From positions 744,001-808,000 of the forward strand of contig NZ_CP136693.1 in the NCBI RefSeq assembly GCF_032922745.1: DNA of 64,000 nucleotides. Direction: 5' to 3'. Of this stretch, positions 1 through 8,667 are shown in pieces. Source of the DNA: Marinobacter salarius. GTDB taxonomy: Bacteria; Pseudomonadota; Gammaproteobacteria; Pseudomonadales; Oleiphilaceae. Each line of letters begins with the position of its first letter. Within the stretch, counting starts at the first letter, position 1. A model generated the notes under the pieces. The model saw only the letters and a program-made list of their open reading frames with translations, did not search any database and had not been told where the DNA came from. The translations under genes and the position numbers were made by a program.

Positions 1-1
1 G

Positions 2-148
2 ATCGGCGCATTGATTCTTCTCTATGCGGACTGGGTGGGTCGGGTTGCGTTCATACCCCGGGATCTACCGGCAGGCATTTTCGTTGCGGGCATCGGCGCG
101 CCCTTCTTCGTGTACCTGCTGTACCGACTCAGGCGGGAACTGGGGTGA
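2..148 (+). CDS. FecCD-family iron-siderophore ABC permease, C-terminal end (partial)
   Basis: Only the last 48 codons lie in the window; the gene begins before base 1. The readable part has a hydrophobic segment, then RDLPAGIFVAGIGAPFFVYL and a short basic tail ending RLRREL. This matches the end of FecCD/BtuC-type inner-membrane permeases, whose closing segment is typically E/D-LPVGV-T-LIGAPFF-LL. Such permeases pass ferric siderophores from a periplasmic binding protein to the cytoplasm. It converges on the TonB-dependent receptor, which fits one iron-uptake locus. Substrate cannot be told from this fragment. Confidence 0.75.
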   Translation: MGALILLYADWVGRVAFIPRDLPAGIFVAGIGAPFFVYLLYRLRRELG

Positions 149-154
149 CAGTAA

Positions 155-182
155 AAGCCCGGAGCACTGAGGCCCCGGGCTT
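155..182. terminator. Bidirectional terminator between the permease and the TonB receptor
   Basis: AAGCCCGG (155-162) pairs with CCGGGCTT (175-182) around a 12-base loop. There are further As before the stem, so the hairpin can end transcription of both converging genes. Seen directly; function inferred. Confidence 0.6.
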
Positions 183-197
183 CGGGATGCCGACTGC

Positions 198-2327
198 TCA
201 GAAGTCGAGCTGATAACCAAGGGTGACGGTGCGGCCACGGCCCTGGAAATAGTACTCGTCACTCACCCGGGCAGACTGGGAGTAGTACGTGAAGTAGTCC
301 TTATCCAGCAGGTTCTCGATGCCCAGGGAGAACTTCCCGGCACGGGTCCGGTAGGCCACAGAGCCATCCACCAACCCGTATCCGTCGAAGTCCAGGTCAT
401 CCCCTTCGATGTCCCGGTCCAGGAACTGGGTGAACTGAAGGTGGCTCGACAGCATCTTCGTCCAGGCAGCTGACCAGCTCAGTTTCAGGGTTTCCGGCGC
501 AATATTGATGCCGCTCAACTCAGTGTCTACTTCGCCATCACCGTCGGTGTCGGACTCACCGTCGGCATAGGTGTAGGAAAACGCCAGGTTATGCGCGTCG
601 TTCAGGTCCGCATCGGCGGTAACTTCCACACCCTGGATCTCGGTTTTTTCCCGGTTGCCGACCCAGGTGCCGTTCACTTCCGTCAGGCGCTCACCAAAGT
701 CGGAATCCGACTCGTAGTAACTCACCTCAAAGTGATAGCGGTCCCAGTCGAAACGGCCACCAATCTCACGGTTATCGGTGATGATCGGCTCCAGAACCAA
801 CAGATTATCAACGTCCTGCCCCGGGTCGCTGATTCCCCGCAGTACACGGCCAACATCCGGCATGCCGAAGCCCTCGGAATAGTTCGCAAATAACTGCAAC
901 TGGTCCGTCGCCTGATAGACAACACCCGCATTGAACAGGGTTTCATTGAAATCCGGATTGCCACCCTGGACGGTGACGTTATCCTGGGTGACATTGCTAC
1001 GGTCGATGGTGTTGTAGGTGTCGACCTTAAGCTCCGCGTGTTCATAGCGGACACCGGTGTGAAGGGTCAAACGGTCGGTGACCGCAACATCGCCCTGCAG
1101 GAAGGCTGCGTAGTTGCGGAACTGCGATTTGGGTACGTAGGTACGCCCGGTTTCCACCAGCATCTGGCGGGTTTCATCCTGAAGAACATCCAGGCCCGTT
1201 GTCAGGGTCAGGTAGTCGTTCAGCAGGCCATCGCGGGTGAGGGTGAACTTGGCGCCCACCTTGTCTGATTCATTGCGGGTCTGGTCGAGCTGATCGTTGC
1301 CATTGGCGTCCACGTAGGGGAAGAACGGCGTGGTGGCAAACCGGGCCCGGAAGGTCTGGCTGTATAGCTGGGTATCCACCTGGTTGCCCAGCCAATCGCC
1401 GTGCGAGTAGGAAAGACGGGCGGTAGTGACCTCATTCTCTCCGGGTTCCCCATCAATGATGCCCGGGCGCGCGGTTGTAGGTACGCCGTTATCCCGGTCG
1501 CCGGGTACCGGTACGTAACCGCCTTTGCCTTCCAGTTGGAAGCGGTTGATGAAAAACTCCACGTTCTGGTCGTCATCCAACCAGTAACCCAGCTTGGCCA
1601 ATACGTCATAGCTTTCGGTGTTCTGGAGTTCACCGGGATAAGCCACACCGATCAGACGATCCTCACCGTCGTAGAACACACCGCGCTCCTGGATGTTCCC
1701 GCCCAGAAGATAGTCCCAGCGGCCCTGCTGACCGCTGATCCGGTAGCCCACCTTGTAACCCAGACCATCGGAATCCACATCATCGTCACTGGTCACGCTG
1801 GCCGATACAGACTGGGAAACCTCGCCGCTCTCGGGCCTGCGGGTCACAAAGTTGATGATGCCACCCGTCGCACCCAGGCCGTGCTCGGCACTGGCACCGT
1901 GGATCACTTCAATACGCTCGACCATATCCAGATCGATGGTGTAGCTGTCCCGCGCGCTGTCTCGCAGTGGGTTGCTCTGCGGCACACCGTCCACAAGGAA
2001 CAGGGGCGAACGCCCCCGGAAGGTTTCACCGGCATTGGACAGTTTCTGGCGGCCCGGAGAGTAGGAAGGAATCAGGTTGCTCAGTACCTGGCCGGGATCG
2101 TTGGAAATCGCCTGTTGTTGCTCGATCTGCTCGCGGGTAATGATGGTTGTCTTCTGCGGAGTCTCTCCCGCTGTACTTTTGTTGCGGGTGGCCGTGATAA
2201 CCAGGTCCGGTAACGCTTTGGCGTTGTCGCCGGACTGGGTATTGGAGGAAGGTTGCGCCAGCGCAGTGCCGTGAACAGCCGCTATGGCCAGGGCCAGCAG
2301 CAGGGGACGTGACTCCGGAGTTTTCAT
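198..2327 (-). CDS. TonB-dependent siderophore receptor (IutA/PvuA-like)
   Basis: Outer-membrane beta-barrel receptor of about 709 residues that would import a ferric siderophore using TonB energy. It has an N-terminal signal peptide ending near ALA-Q, a TonB-box-like stretch (DLVITATR), and a plug domain with FRGRSPLFLVDGVP and VERIEVIHGASAEHGLGATG. The rest is a beta barrel ending in a terminal aromatic residue (YQLDF). The plug wording resembles aerobactin/vibrioferrin-type receptors, so a hydroxycarboxylate siderophore is a reasonable guess but not proven. ATG at 2327 is preferred over an upstream TTG at 2333 because GAG lies 8 bases before it. A Fur box lies about 80 bases upstream. Confidence 0.85.
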   Translation of the reverse strand: MKTPESRPLLLALAIAAVHGTALAQPSSNTQSGDNAKALPDLVITATRNKSTAGETPQKTTIITREQIEQQQAISNDPGQVLSNLIPSYSPGRQKLSNAGETFRGRSPLFLVDGVPQSNPLRDSARDSYTIDLDMVERIEVIHGASAEHGLGATGGIINFVTRRPESGEVSQSVSASVTSDDDVDSDGLGYKVGYRISGQQGRWDYLLGGNIQERGVFYDGEDRLIGVAYPGELQNTESYDVLAKLGYWLDDDQNVEFFINRFQLEGKGGYVPVPGDRDNGVPTTARPGIIDGEPGENEVTTARLSYSHGDWLGNQVDTQLYSQTFRARFATTPFFPYVDANGNDQLDQTRNESDKVGAKFTLTRDGLLNDYLTLTTGLDVLQDETRQMLVETGRTYVPKSQFRNYAAFLQGDVAVTDRLTLHTGVRYEHAELKVDTYNTIDRSNVTQDNVTVQGGNPDFNETLFNAGVVYQATDQLQLFANYSEGFGMPDVGRVLRGISDPGQDVDNLLVLEPIITDNREIGGRFDWDRYHFEVSYYESDSDFGERLTEVNGTWVGNREKTEIQGVEVTADADLNDAHNLAFSYTYADGESDTDGDGEVDTELSGINIAPETLKLSWSAAWTKMLSSHLQFTQFLDRDIEGDDLDFDGYGLVDGSVAYRTRAGKFSLGIENLLDKDYFTYYSQSARVSDEYYFQGRGRTVTLGYQLDF

Positions 2328-2408
2328 AGACAAATCTCGAATGGTTAATGCATTTTGTCCGCCCCCTTCAGGATGACAGACATTACCTCATGTTAACGAG
2401 GCGCAAAT

Positions 2409-2427
2409 GCTAACAATTCTCATTGTC
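2409..2427 (-). promoter_or_regulatory. Fur box upstream of the TonB receptor
   Basis: On the minus strand the site reads GACAATGAGAATTGTTAGC, which agrees with the Fur consensus GATAATGATAATCATTATC at about 14 of 19 positions. It sits between the receptor and fdsD, oriented to repress the receptor when iron is plentiful. Confidence 0.75.
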
Positions 2428-2447
2428 TAAATCAAAACCATCACTTT

Positions 2448-2669
2448 TTACGACGAGAGGCGCTCGACGGCCAGCCGGGAAACGGCATTCAACTCTGCCC
2501 CGTCCGACGTTGCATAATCGCTGATCTGCTGTTTCAAACTCCGGGCCCAGAACTTCCTGATGTGGGTGGCGACCACCTCCGCCGCCTCGCCCTTATCGCC
2601 ATGATGGAGGTTGTTATCACTGATCTGGTTGATCATCTTGATCAGGTTCCGCAACTGCTGGTCACTCAT
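2448..2669 (-). CDS. fdsD: Formate dehydrogenase delta subunit FdsD
   Basis: Small protein of about 73 residues starting MSDQQLRNLIKMINQISDN, the usual opening of FdsD. In other bacteria FdsD is needed for maturation or stability of the molybdenum-containing NAD-dependent formate dehydrogenase. The chosen ATG has GAGGA 8 bases before it; a longer reading frame upstream lacks this. The start codon lies inside the end of fdhD (8-base overlap), so the two are probably translationally coupled. It is last in the fdsGBA-fdhD-fdsD order known from Cupriavidus necator. Confidence 0.85.
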   Translation of the reverse strand: MSDQQLRNLIKMINQISDNNLHHGDKGEAAEVVATHIRKFWARSLKQQISDYATSDGAELNAVSRLAVERLSS

Positions 2670-3552
2670 GCTCGCGTTCCTCGGAAGATTGGCCACTGTC
2701 GCCCCGATTGTAGATGACATGCCGCCCGGGGCGGGCGAAACCGATCAGAGTCATGCCGGCCTTTCGCGCTTCCCGGACCGCCAGTGCCGTGGCCGCAGAG
2801 ACAGCCACCAGGCAACCGATACCAACACTGGCACTTTTCTGCACCATCTCGAAGCTGGCGCGACTGGAAACCAGTGCAAAGCCATCGTCAAAGGCCGACT
2901 CGCCATCCTTGTGTATTCGTGCGCCGATCAGTTTATCGAGTGCGTTATGACGGCCGACATCTTCCCGAACCAGCTCGATGCGGCCCTGGTTATCGCACCA
3001 GGCTGCACCGTGAGTGGCACCGGTCTGTTCCTGCAGGGGCTGGTAGTGCCGAAGGTTGCTCAGAGCGCGCTGAACGTCTTCATCATCCGGTATCGGGCGA
3101 AGCGGCACGCGTGGGATCGCCCGGACCGCATGGGCCAGGGATTCGGTGCCGCATAGCCCGCAGCCGGTTCGTCCGGTCATATTCCGTCGCTGTTGGCGCA
3201 AACGGGCAAAACAGTCGCCGGCGATGTGCATCTCGATAGCGATGCCCTCGTCGACGGCATGTACATTCAGGTCAAACAACTGCCCGGGGCTGTCGATAAT
3301 GCCTTCGGTCAGGCTGAAACCCAGTGCAAAATCCTCCAGATCACAAGGTGATGCCATCATTACCGCATGGGATATGCCGTTATAAACCATCGCCACCGGC
3401 ACCTCTTCGGCAACACTATCCTGGCCGGGCGCGCCCTCAATACCGCCATGAACCTCCACCGGCAGGTCACAGGACGCTGACGTACCCTTCTCAGGGTCCG
3501 ACCCCATCACTGGCATGACTGCCAGCTCCGGGTTATTTGAGTACCGTGGCAT
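2662..3552 (-). CDS. fdhD: Formate dehydrogenase sulfurtransferase FdhD (FdsC)
   Basis: About 296 residues. FdhD carries sulfur from cysteine desulfurase to the bis-MGD cofactor of formate dehydrogenase, which is essential for activity. The motif GRTGCGLCGTESL holds the CxxC that accepts the persulfide, and the C-terminal part has VGRHNALDKLIG and the serine-rich VSSRASFEM stretch typical of the family. ATG at 3552 is chosen because GGAG lies 7 bases before it; this leaves a 20-base overlap with the end of fdsA. A longer frame to 3609 would overlap by 77 bases and is less likely. Confidence 0.92.
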   Translation of the reverse strand: MPRYSNNPELAVMPVMGSDPEKGTSASCDLPVEVHGGIEGAPGQDSVAEEVPVAMVYNGISHAVMMASPCDLEDFALGFSLTEGIIDSPGQLFDLNVHAVDEGIAIEMHIAGDCFARLRQQRRNMTGRTGCGLCGTESLAHAVRAIPRVPLRPIPDDEDVQRALSNLRHYQPLQEQTGATHGAAWCDNQGRIELVREDVGRHNALDKLIGARIHKDGESAFDDGFALVSSRASFEMVQKSASVGIGCLVAVSAATALAVREARKAGMTLIGFARPGRHVIYNRGDSGQSSEEREHE

Positions 3553-6463
3553 CGGGTTGCTCCACATGGCTGGCCGACGGTTCCAGTAGACCTTGTTGGC
3601 GCTGGTCAAACCGCTCGAAGTGGCGCTGCCATTCTGACGGCTGCGAAACCTTCTCTACCTGCACGGCGGTCACCTTGTATTCCGGGCAGTTGGTGGCCCA
3701 GTCAGAGCTGTCGGTGGTGATCACATTGGCACCGCTGCCCGGGTGGTGGAAGGTGGTGTACACCACCCCCGGCAACATGCGATCACTGATTCTTGCCCGC
3801 AGGACCGTCTGGCCCACGCGGCTGGTGATGCCCAGCCAGTCGCCCTCGCGGATGCCCCGGAGTTCGGCATCGCTGGGATGAACTTCCAGTACATCCTCCT
3901 GATGCCACTGGCTGTTCTCGGTACGTCGGGTCTGGGCACCGACATTGTACTGGCTCAGGATGCGACCGGTGGTCAGCAACAGCGGGAACTTGCGATTGGT
4001 TTTTTCCTCGCTGGCAACATACTCGGTGACCGCAAACTTGCCCTTGCCGATCGGGAAATCGAGGGTGTGCATGGTGGGCGTGCCGTCAGGATGCTCGTCG
4101 TTACAGGGCCACTGGATGCTGCCCAATTCGTCCAGCTTGTCGTAACTGACACCGGTAAATGTCGGCGTCAGCCGGGCAATCTCGTCCATGATTTCGGACG
4201 GATGGCGGTACTGCATCGGATAGCCCAGCGCGTTCGACAACGCCATGGTGACTTCCCAGTCCTCCAGGCCGGCCACCGGCGCCATCACTTTACGCACCCG
4301 ATTAATGCGGCGCTCGGCGTTGGTGAAGGTGCCGTTCTTTTCCAGGAACGTGGAACCCGGCAGCAGCACGTGGGCGTACTTGGCGGTTTCGTTCAGGAAG
4401 ATATCCTGCACGATCAGGCAATCCAGCGAGCTGAGCGCGGCTTCCACATGCTGGGTATTGGGATCGGACTGGGCAATGTCCTCGCCCTGCACATACATGG
4501 CCTTGAAGCTGCCGGCGATGGCGGCATCAAACATGTTGGGAATTCGCAGGCCCGGCTCGTCGTCGATAGCCACATTCCAGGCCTCCTGGAACCTGGCTCG
4601 AACGGCCGGGTCGCCCACATGCTGATAACCCGGCAGTTCGTGGGGGAAGGAGCCCATGTCGCAGGAACCCTGAACGTTGTTCTGGCCTCGTAGCGGATTC
4701 ACGCCAACCCCTTCACGGCCGATGTTACCGGTGGCCATGGCCAGGTTGGCAATGCCCATCACCATGGTCGAGCCCTGGCTGTGCTCGGTGACCCCGAGGC
4801 CGTAATAGATGGCGCCATTACCCGCTTCGCCATAGGCCCGAGCGGCCTGGCGTACCAGGTCAGCAGACACCCCCGTGACCGCCTCAAGGGCTTCCGGAGA
4901 GTGTCGCTCCTCGGCAATGAATTCCCGCCATTGTTTGTATTGCTTGGGCTCACACCGGCTTTCGATGAACGCTTTGTCTTCCAGGCCCTCGGTCACAATC
5001 ACATGGGCCAGGGAATTGATCATCGCCACGTTGGTGCCCGGGCGTAGCGGCAGGTGAATGCCTTCGGTGCCGTGGGGTGTTTTTAGCAGGTCGATGCGGC
5101 GCGGGTCGATCACAATCAGCTTCGCGCCCTGACGCAGACGCTTGCGCATCAGGGAGGCGAACACCGGGTGGGCGTCGGTGGGGTTGGCACCGATTACGAT
5201 CATGGTGTCAGCCTTCATCACCGAGTCAAAGGTCTGAGTACCGGCGGACTCGCCCATGGTGGTCTTCAGACCGAAGCCGGTGGGTGAATGACAGACCCGC
5301 GCACAGGTATCGGTGTTGTTGTTGCCGAACGCGGCGCGGATCAGCTTCTGCACCAGATAGGTTTCCTCGTTGGTGCAGCGTGAGGAGGTGATACCACCGA
5401 TGCTTTCCCGGCCATATCTGGCCTGGGTGTCCTTGAGCTTTCTGGCGGAGAACTCGATGGCCTCCTCCCAGGACACCACTTTCCAGGGGTCGTTGATGGA
5501 GTCCCGGATCATCGGCTCCTTGATGCGGTCCTTGTGGGTGGCATAGCCAAAGGCAAAGCGGCCTTTCACGCAGGAGTGACCGTGGTTGGCATCGCCGCCC
5601 TTGTAGGGAACCATGCGCACCAACTGGTCGCCTTTCATCTCCGCCTTGAACGAGCAGCCCACGCCGCAGTAGGCGCATGTGGTGACCACGCTGTGCTCAG
5701 GCTGGCCGGCGTCGATCACGCTCTTTTCCATCAATGTGGAGGTGGGGCAGGCCTGCACACAGGCACCGCAGGACACGCACTCGGAATCCATGAACGGATC
5801 GTTCTGGCCCGCGGATACCTTGGAGTCGAAGCCGCGGCCGTCAATGGTCAGGGCAAAGGTGCCCTGCACTTCCTCGCAGGCGCGCACGCAACGAGAGCAG
5901 ACGATACATTTGCTGGGGTCGAAGCTGAAGTACGGATTGGAGTCGTCCACCTCAGCGTCGAGGTGGTTCTCGCCCTCGAAGCCATAGCGGACTTCCCGCA
6001 GGCCCACAGCACCGGCCACGTCCTGCAACTCGCAATCGCCGTTGGCCGGGCAGGTCAGGCAGTCCAGCGGGTGGTCGGAAATGTACAGCTCCATGATGTT
6101 GCGCCGCAGCTTCGCCAGCTTGCCGTTCTGGGTGGTGACGGCCATGCCCTCGGAAACCGGCGTGGTACAGGAGGCCGGATAGCCGCGGCGGCCCTCAATC
6201 TCCACCGCGCACAGGCGACAGGAACCGAAGGCTTCGAGGTTGTCCGATGCGCACAGCTTGGGAATGTTGATACCCGCCAGGGTGGCTGCCCGCAGCACCG
6301 AAGTGCCTTCGGGCACAGCGATATCGGTGCCGTCAATGGACAGGCTAACCAGGGTTTCGGAGGTGCTGGGCGGCGTACCATAGTCGATATCGGGGTTCAG
6401 GCCGCCTGTACCTCGATTACCTGAACCTCGGTTAAAATTGCCCGGATCAAAATATTGCAACAT
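3533..6463 (-). CDS. fdsA: NAD-dependent formate dehydrogenase, molybdenum-containing alpha subunit FdsA
   Basis: About 976 residues, the usual FdsA length. It oxidises formate to CO2 at a bis-MGD molybdenum centre and passes electrons along iron-sulfur clusters to FdsB. In order: a 2Fe-2S ferredoxin-like domain (cysteines in GSCRLCAVEI), a NuoG-like His/Cys cluster (DHPLDCLTCPANGDC), two 4Fe-4S ferredoxin motifs (CIVCSRCVRAC, CVSCGACVQAC), a cluster just before the molybdopterin domain (CAYCGVGC), then the catalytic domain. The motif CARVCHSPT near residue 387 gives the Mo ligand as cysteine (not selenocysteine) followed by His. GGAGG lies 8 bases before ATG 6463. Confidence 0.96.
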   Translation of the reverse strand: MLQYFDPGNFNRGSGNRGTGGLNPDIDYGTPPSTSETLVSLSIDGTDIAVPEGTSVLRAATLAGINIPKLCASDNLEAFGSCRLCAVEIEGRRGYPASCTTPVSEGMAVTTQNGKLAKLRRNIMELYISDHPLDCLTCPANGDCELQDVAGAVGLREVRYGFEGENHLDAEVDDSNPYFSFDPSKCIVCSRCVRACEEVQGTFALTIDGRGFDSKVSAGQNDPFMDSECVSCGACVQACPTSTLMEKSVIDAGQPEHSVVTTCAYCGVGCSFKAEMKGDQLVRMVPYKGGDANHGHSCVKGRFAFGYATHKDRIKEPMIRDSINDPWKVVSWEEAIEFSARKLKDTQARYGRESIGGITSSRCTNEETYLVQKLIRAAFGNNNTDTCARVCHSPTGFGLKTTMGESAGTQTFDSVMKADTMIVIGANPTDAHPVFASLMRKRLRQGAKLIVIDPRRIDLLKTPHGTEGIHLPLRPGTNVAMINSLAHVIVTEGLEDKAFIESRCEPKQYKQWREFIAEERHSPEALEAVTGVSADLVRQAARAYGEAGNGAIYYGLGVTEHSQGSTMVMGIANLAMATGNIGREGVGVNPLRGQNNVQGSCDMGSFPHELPGYQHVGDPAVRARFQEAWNVAIDDEPGLRIPNMFDAAIAGSFKAMYVQGEDIAQSDPNTQHVEAALSSLDCLIVQDIFLNETAKYAHVLLPGSTFLEKNGTFTNAERRINRVRKVMAPVAGLEDWEVTMALSNALGYPMQYRHPSEIMDEIARLTPTFTGVSYDKLDELGSIQWPCNDEHPDGTPTMHTLDFPIGKGKFAVTEYVASEEKTNRKFPLLLTTGRILSQYNVGAQTRRTENSQWHQEDVLEVHPSDAELRGIREGDWLGITSRVGQTVLRARISDRMLPGVVYTTFHHPGSGANVITTDSSDWATNCPEYKVTAVQVEKVSQPSEWQRHFERFDQRQQGLLEPSASHVEQPDATVLK

Positions 6464-6487
6464 GGGTCTTGCCTCCACTCGCGTCGG

Positions 6488-8029
6488 TCAGGCCGTCAGG
6501 TCGTCCGGAAAATGTGTCATCACGCTCTGTACCGGGAACGGGGTCATGCCCCCCATTGCACAAAGGGAACCGTCGACCATGGTCTCGCACAGCTCCTCCA
6601 GCAGCACCAGATTGGCCTCACGGTTCTCACCGGCGCGTATCCGGTCAATCACTTTCATACCACGCACCGATCCGATCCGGCAGGGCGTGCATTTGCCGCA
6701 GGACTCCACGGTGCAGAACTCCATGGCGAACCGGGCCTGTTCTCCCATGTCCACGGTGTCGTCAAACACCACCACGCCGCCATGGCCGATACCCGCGCCA
6801 AGCTGGCCAAAGGCCTCGTAATCCATGGGCGTGTTCCACTGACTTTCCGGCATATACGCCATCAGCGGGCCGCCCACCTGGACCGCTTTCATGGGGCGAC
6901 CCGAGAAGGTGCCGCCACCGAAATCTTCGAGGATCTCCCGCAAACTGACGCCAAAAGCCAACTCGATCAGGCCGCCCTGGCGGATGTTGCCCGCCAGCTG
7001 GATCGGCAGGGTGCCCCGTGACTTCCCCATACCGTAGTCCGCATAAGCCTGACCACCTTGAGCCAGAATGAACGGTGCGGCGGCAAACGACAGTACGTTA
7101 TTGACCACGGTGGGTTGGCCGAACAGCCCCTTGATCGCGGGCAGGGGCGGCTTTGCCCGAACCAGGCCGCGTTTGCCTTCCAGGCTTTCCAACAGCGAGG
7201 TTTCCTCGCCGCAAATGTAGGCGCCCGCCGCCAGCCGCACCTCCAGATCGAAGGCACGACCGCTGCCCCGGACATCCTGGCCCAGATAGCCTTCGGCTTC
7301 AGCACGGCGGATCGCTTCATTCAGAATGCGGTGCGCCACCGGGTATTCCGAGCGCAGATAGATGAATCCCTGGGTCGCCCCCACCGCCAGCCCGGCAATA
7401 GTCATGCCTTCGATCAGCATGTAGGGGTCGCATTCCATGGCGAGCCGGTCGGCAAAGGTGCCGGAATCGCCCTCATCGGCGTTGCAGACGATGTACTTCT
7501 GCTGCTGCCAGGGCTCGTCGTGTACGGTCTGCCACTTGATACCGGTGGGAAAGGCTGCGCCACCCCGACCACGCAAACCGGAAGCTTTGACCTCGTCGAC
7601 AATACCCTGAGGCTCCCGGCTGATCGCCGTTTCCAGGCCGTCAAAGCCGCCATGGGCCCGGTAATCGGCAATCGACAGTGGATCGGTGATGCCAATACGG
7701 GAAAAGGTCAGGCGTTGCTGGCGCTTGAGATAGGGAATATCGGCCACCGGGCCAAGAAACAGAGGATGGTCGGATGCACCATCGAACAACCCGGCCTCCA
7801 CCAGCCCCTGAACGTCATCCGGTTCCACCGGGCCATAGCCGATCCGGCCGCTGGCCGTCTCGACTTCCACCATTGGTTCAAGCCAGAACAAGCCCCGGGA
7901 ACCGTTACGAACCAGTTCAATAGCCACACCCTGAACTCCGGCATGGTGTTCTATTCGACTCGCCACGTCATCCGCCCCCATGGACAGAGCGGTAGTATCG
8001 CAGGGCACGTAAATTTTGGTTGCCATCAT
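6488..8029 (-). CDS. fdsB: NAD-dependent formate dehydrogenase beta subunit FdsB (NuoF-like)
   Basis: About 513 residues. FdsB binds FMN and NAD+ and is where electrons from formate reach NAD+. A thioredoxin-like N-terminal region is followed by the NuoF-type domain with GRGGAAFPTG near residue 153, the dinucleotide/FMN region CNADEGDSGTF and GAYICGEETSLLESLEG, and the 4Fe-4S motif ESCGKCTPCR near residue 442. Two adjacent ATG codons (8029, 8026) could serve as start, with GGGAG just upstream. It lies 24 bases before fdsA and 14 after fdsG. Confidence 0.95.
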   Translation of the reverse strand: MMATKIYVPCDTTALSMGADDVASRIEHHAGVQGVAIELVRNGSRGLFWLEPMVEVETASGRIGYGPVEPDDVQGLVEAGLFDGASDHPLFLGPVADIPYLKRQQRLTFSRIGITDPLSIADYRAHGGFDGLETAISREPQGIVDEVKASGLRGRGGAAFPTGIKWQTVHDEPWQQQKYIVCNADEGDSGTFADRLAMECDPYMLIEGMTIAGLAVGATQGFIYLRSEYPVAHRILNEAIRRAEAEGYLGQDVRGSGRAFDLEVRLAAGAYICGEETSLLESLEGKRGLVRAKPPLPAIKGLFGQPTVVNNVLSFAAAPFILAQGGQAYADYGMGKSRGTLPIQLAGNIRQGGLIELAFGVSLREILEDFGGGTFSGRPMKAVQVGGPLMAYMPESQWNTPMDYEAFGQLGAGIGHGGVVVFDDTVDMGEQARFAMEFCTVESCGKCTPCRIGSVRGMKVIDRIRAGENREANLVLLEELCETMVDGSLCAMGGMTPFPVQSVMTHFPDDLTA

Positions 8030-8043
8030 CAATGCTCCCGTGA

Positions 8044-8574
8044 TTACCGGATGTCCAGCGTGGACGTGGTGAATTTGTCCGCCAGGCGATCAAACTTCTT
8101 CGGCGTCATCCGACCGTGGATATCGTCATTCACGCGGATGGAGGGGGCACAGGCGCAATTGCCCAGGCAGTAGACGGGCTCGAGGGTAAACTCATTGTCG
8201 GCTGAGGTGCCGTGATACTCCACGCCCAGGCAGGCCTTGATGTGCGCTTCAAGCATACGTCCACCCATGGCCTGACAGGCCTCGGCGCGACACACGTGAA
8301 TCACCTTGCTGCCCACCGGATGGGTGCGGAAATGGTGATAGAAACTGATCACACCATGGACTTCGGCACGGGTCTGCTGCATCGCCTCGGCGATGATGGC
8401 CACGGCGCCCTCGGGAATGTAACCGATCCGGTTCTGGACGGCATGCAGGATGGGGAGCAGGGCGCCAGGCTTGTGCTTCAGGGCGCCTACTTCGTCCCGG
8501 ACCATGTCAGGTGTCCAGTCGCTGGCGTAGGCCATGGCGTCGAGTGGTTGCTGATTCACCTCTGACATATGCAT
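8044..8574 (-). CDS. fdsG: NAD-dependent formate dehydrogenase gamma subunit FdsG (NuoE-like)
   Basis: About 176 residues, a thioredoxin-fold 2Fe-2S protein related to NuoE. The four cluster cysteines are in CRAEACQAMG and CLGNCACAP. The sequence RIGYIPEGAVAIIAEAMQ is typical of the helical N-terminal part. ATG 8574 (MHMSEVN) is preferred because AGGA lies 6 bases upstream; the frame is open further up to 8673 but that would run across the divergent fdsR start. First gene of the operon. Confidence 0.93.
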   Translation of the reverse strand: MHMSEVNQQPLDAMAYASDWTPDMVRDEVGALKHKPGALLPILHAVQNRIGYIPEGAVAIIAEAMQQTRAEVHGVISFYHHFRTHPVGSKVIHVCRAEACQAMGGRMLEAHIKACLGVEYHGTSADNEFTLEPVYCLGNCACAPSIRVNDDIHGRMTPKKFDRLADKFTTSTLDIR

Positions 8575-8593
8575 ACTTGTTCCTATTATTTTT

Positions 8594-8616
8594 TGTTCTG
8601 TTACAGTACCCGAACA
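8594..8616. promoter_or_regulatory. Possible FdsR operator between fdsG and fdsR
   Basis: TGTTC (8594-8598) and GAACA (8612-8616) form an inverted repeat with 13 bases between; inside it lies the small palindrome CTGTTACAG. It sits centrally in the 93-base divergent interval. A regulator site here is expected from the Cupriavidus fds system, but that this is the site is inference. Confidence 0.35.
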
Positions 8617-8667
8617 GTGATAGCCATACGCTACCACTCCATCCTCGCCGACGGAATATGAATAGGA

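Noticed and set aside
3743..4693. Long plus-strand frame opposite fdsA
   Set aside because: Antisense shadow of a gene with clear cofactor motifs; no ribosome site and no recognisable protein.
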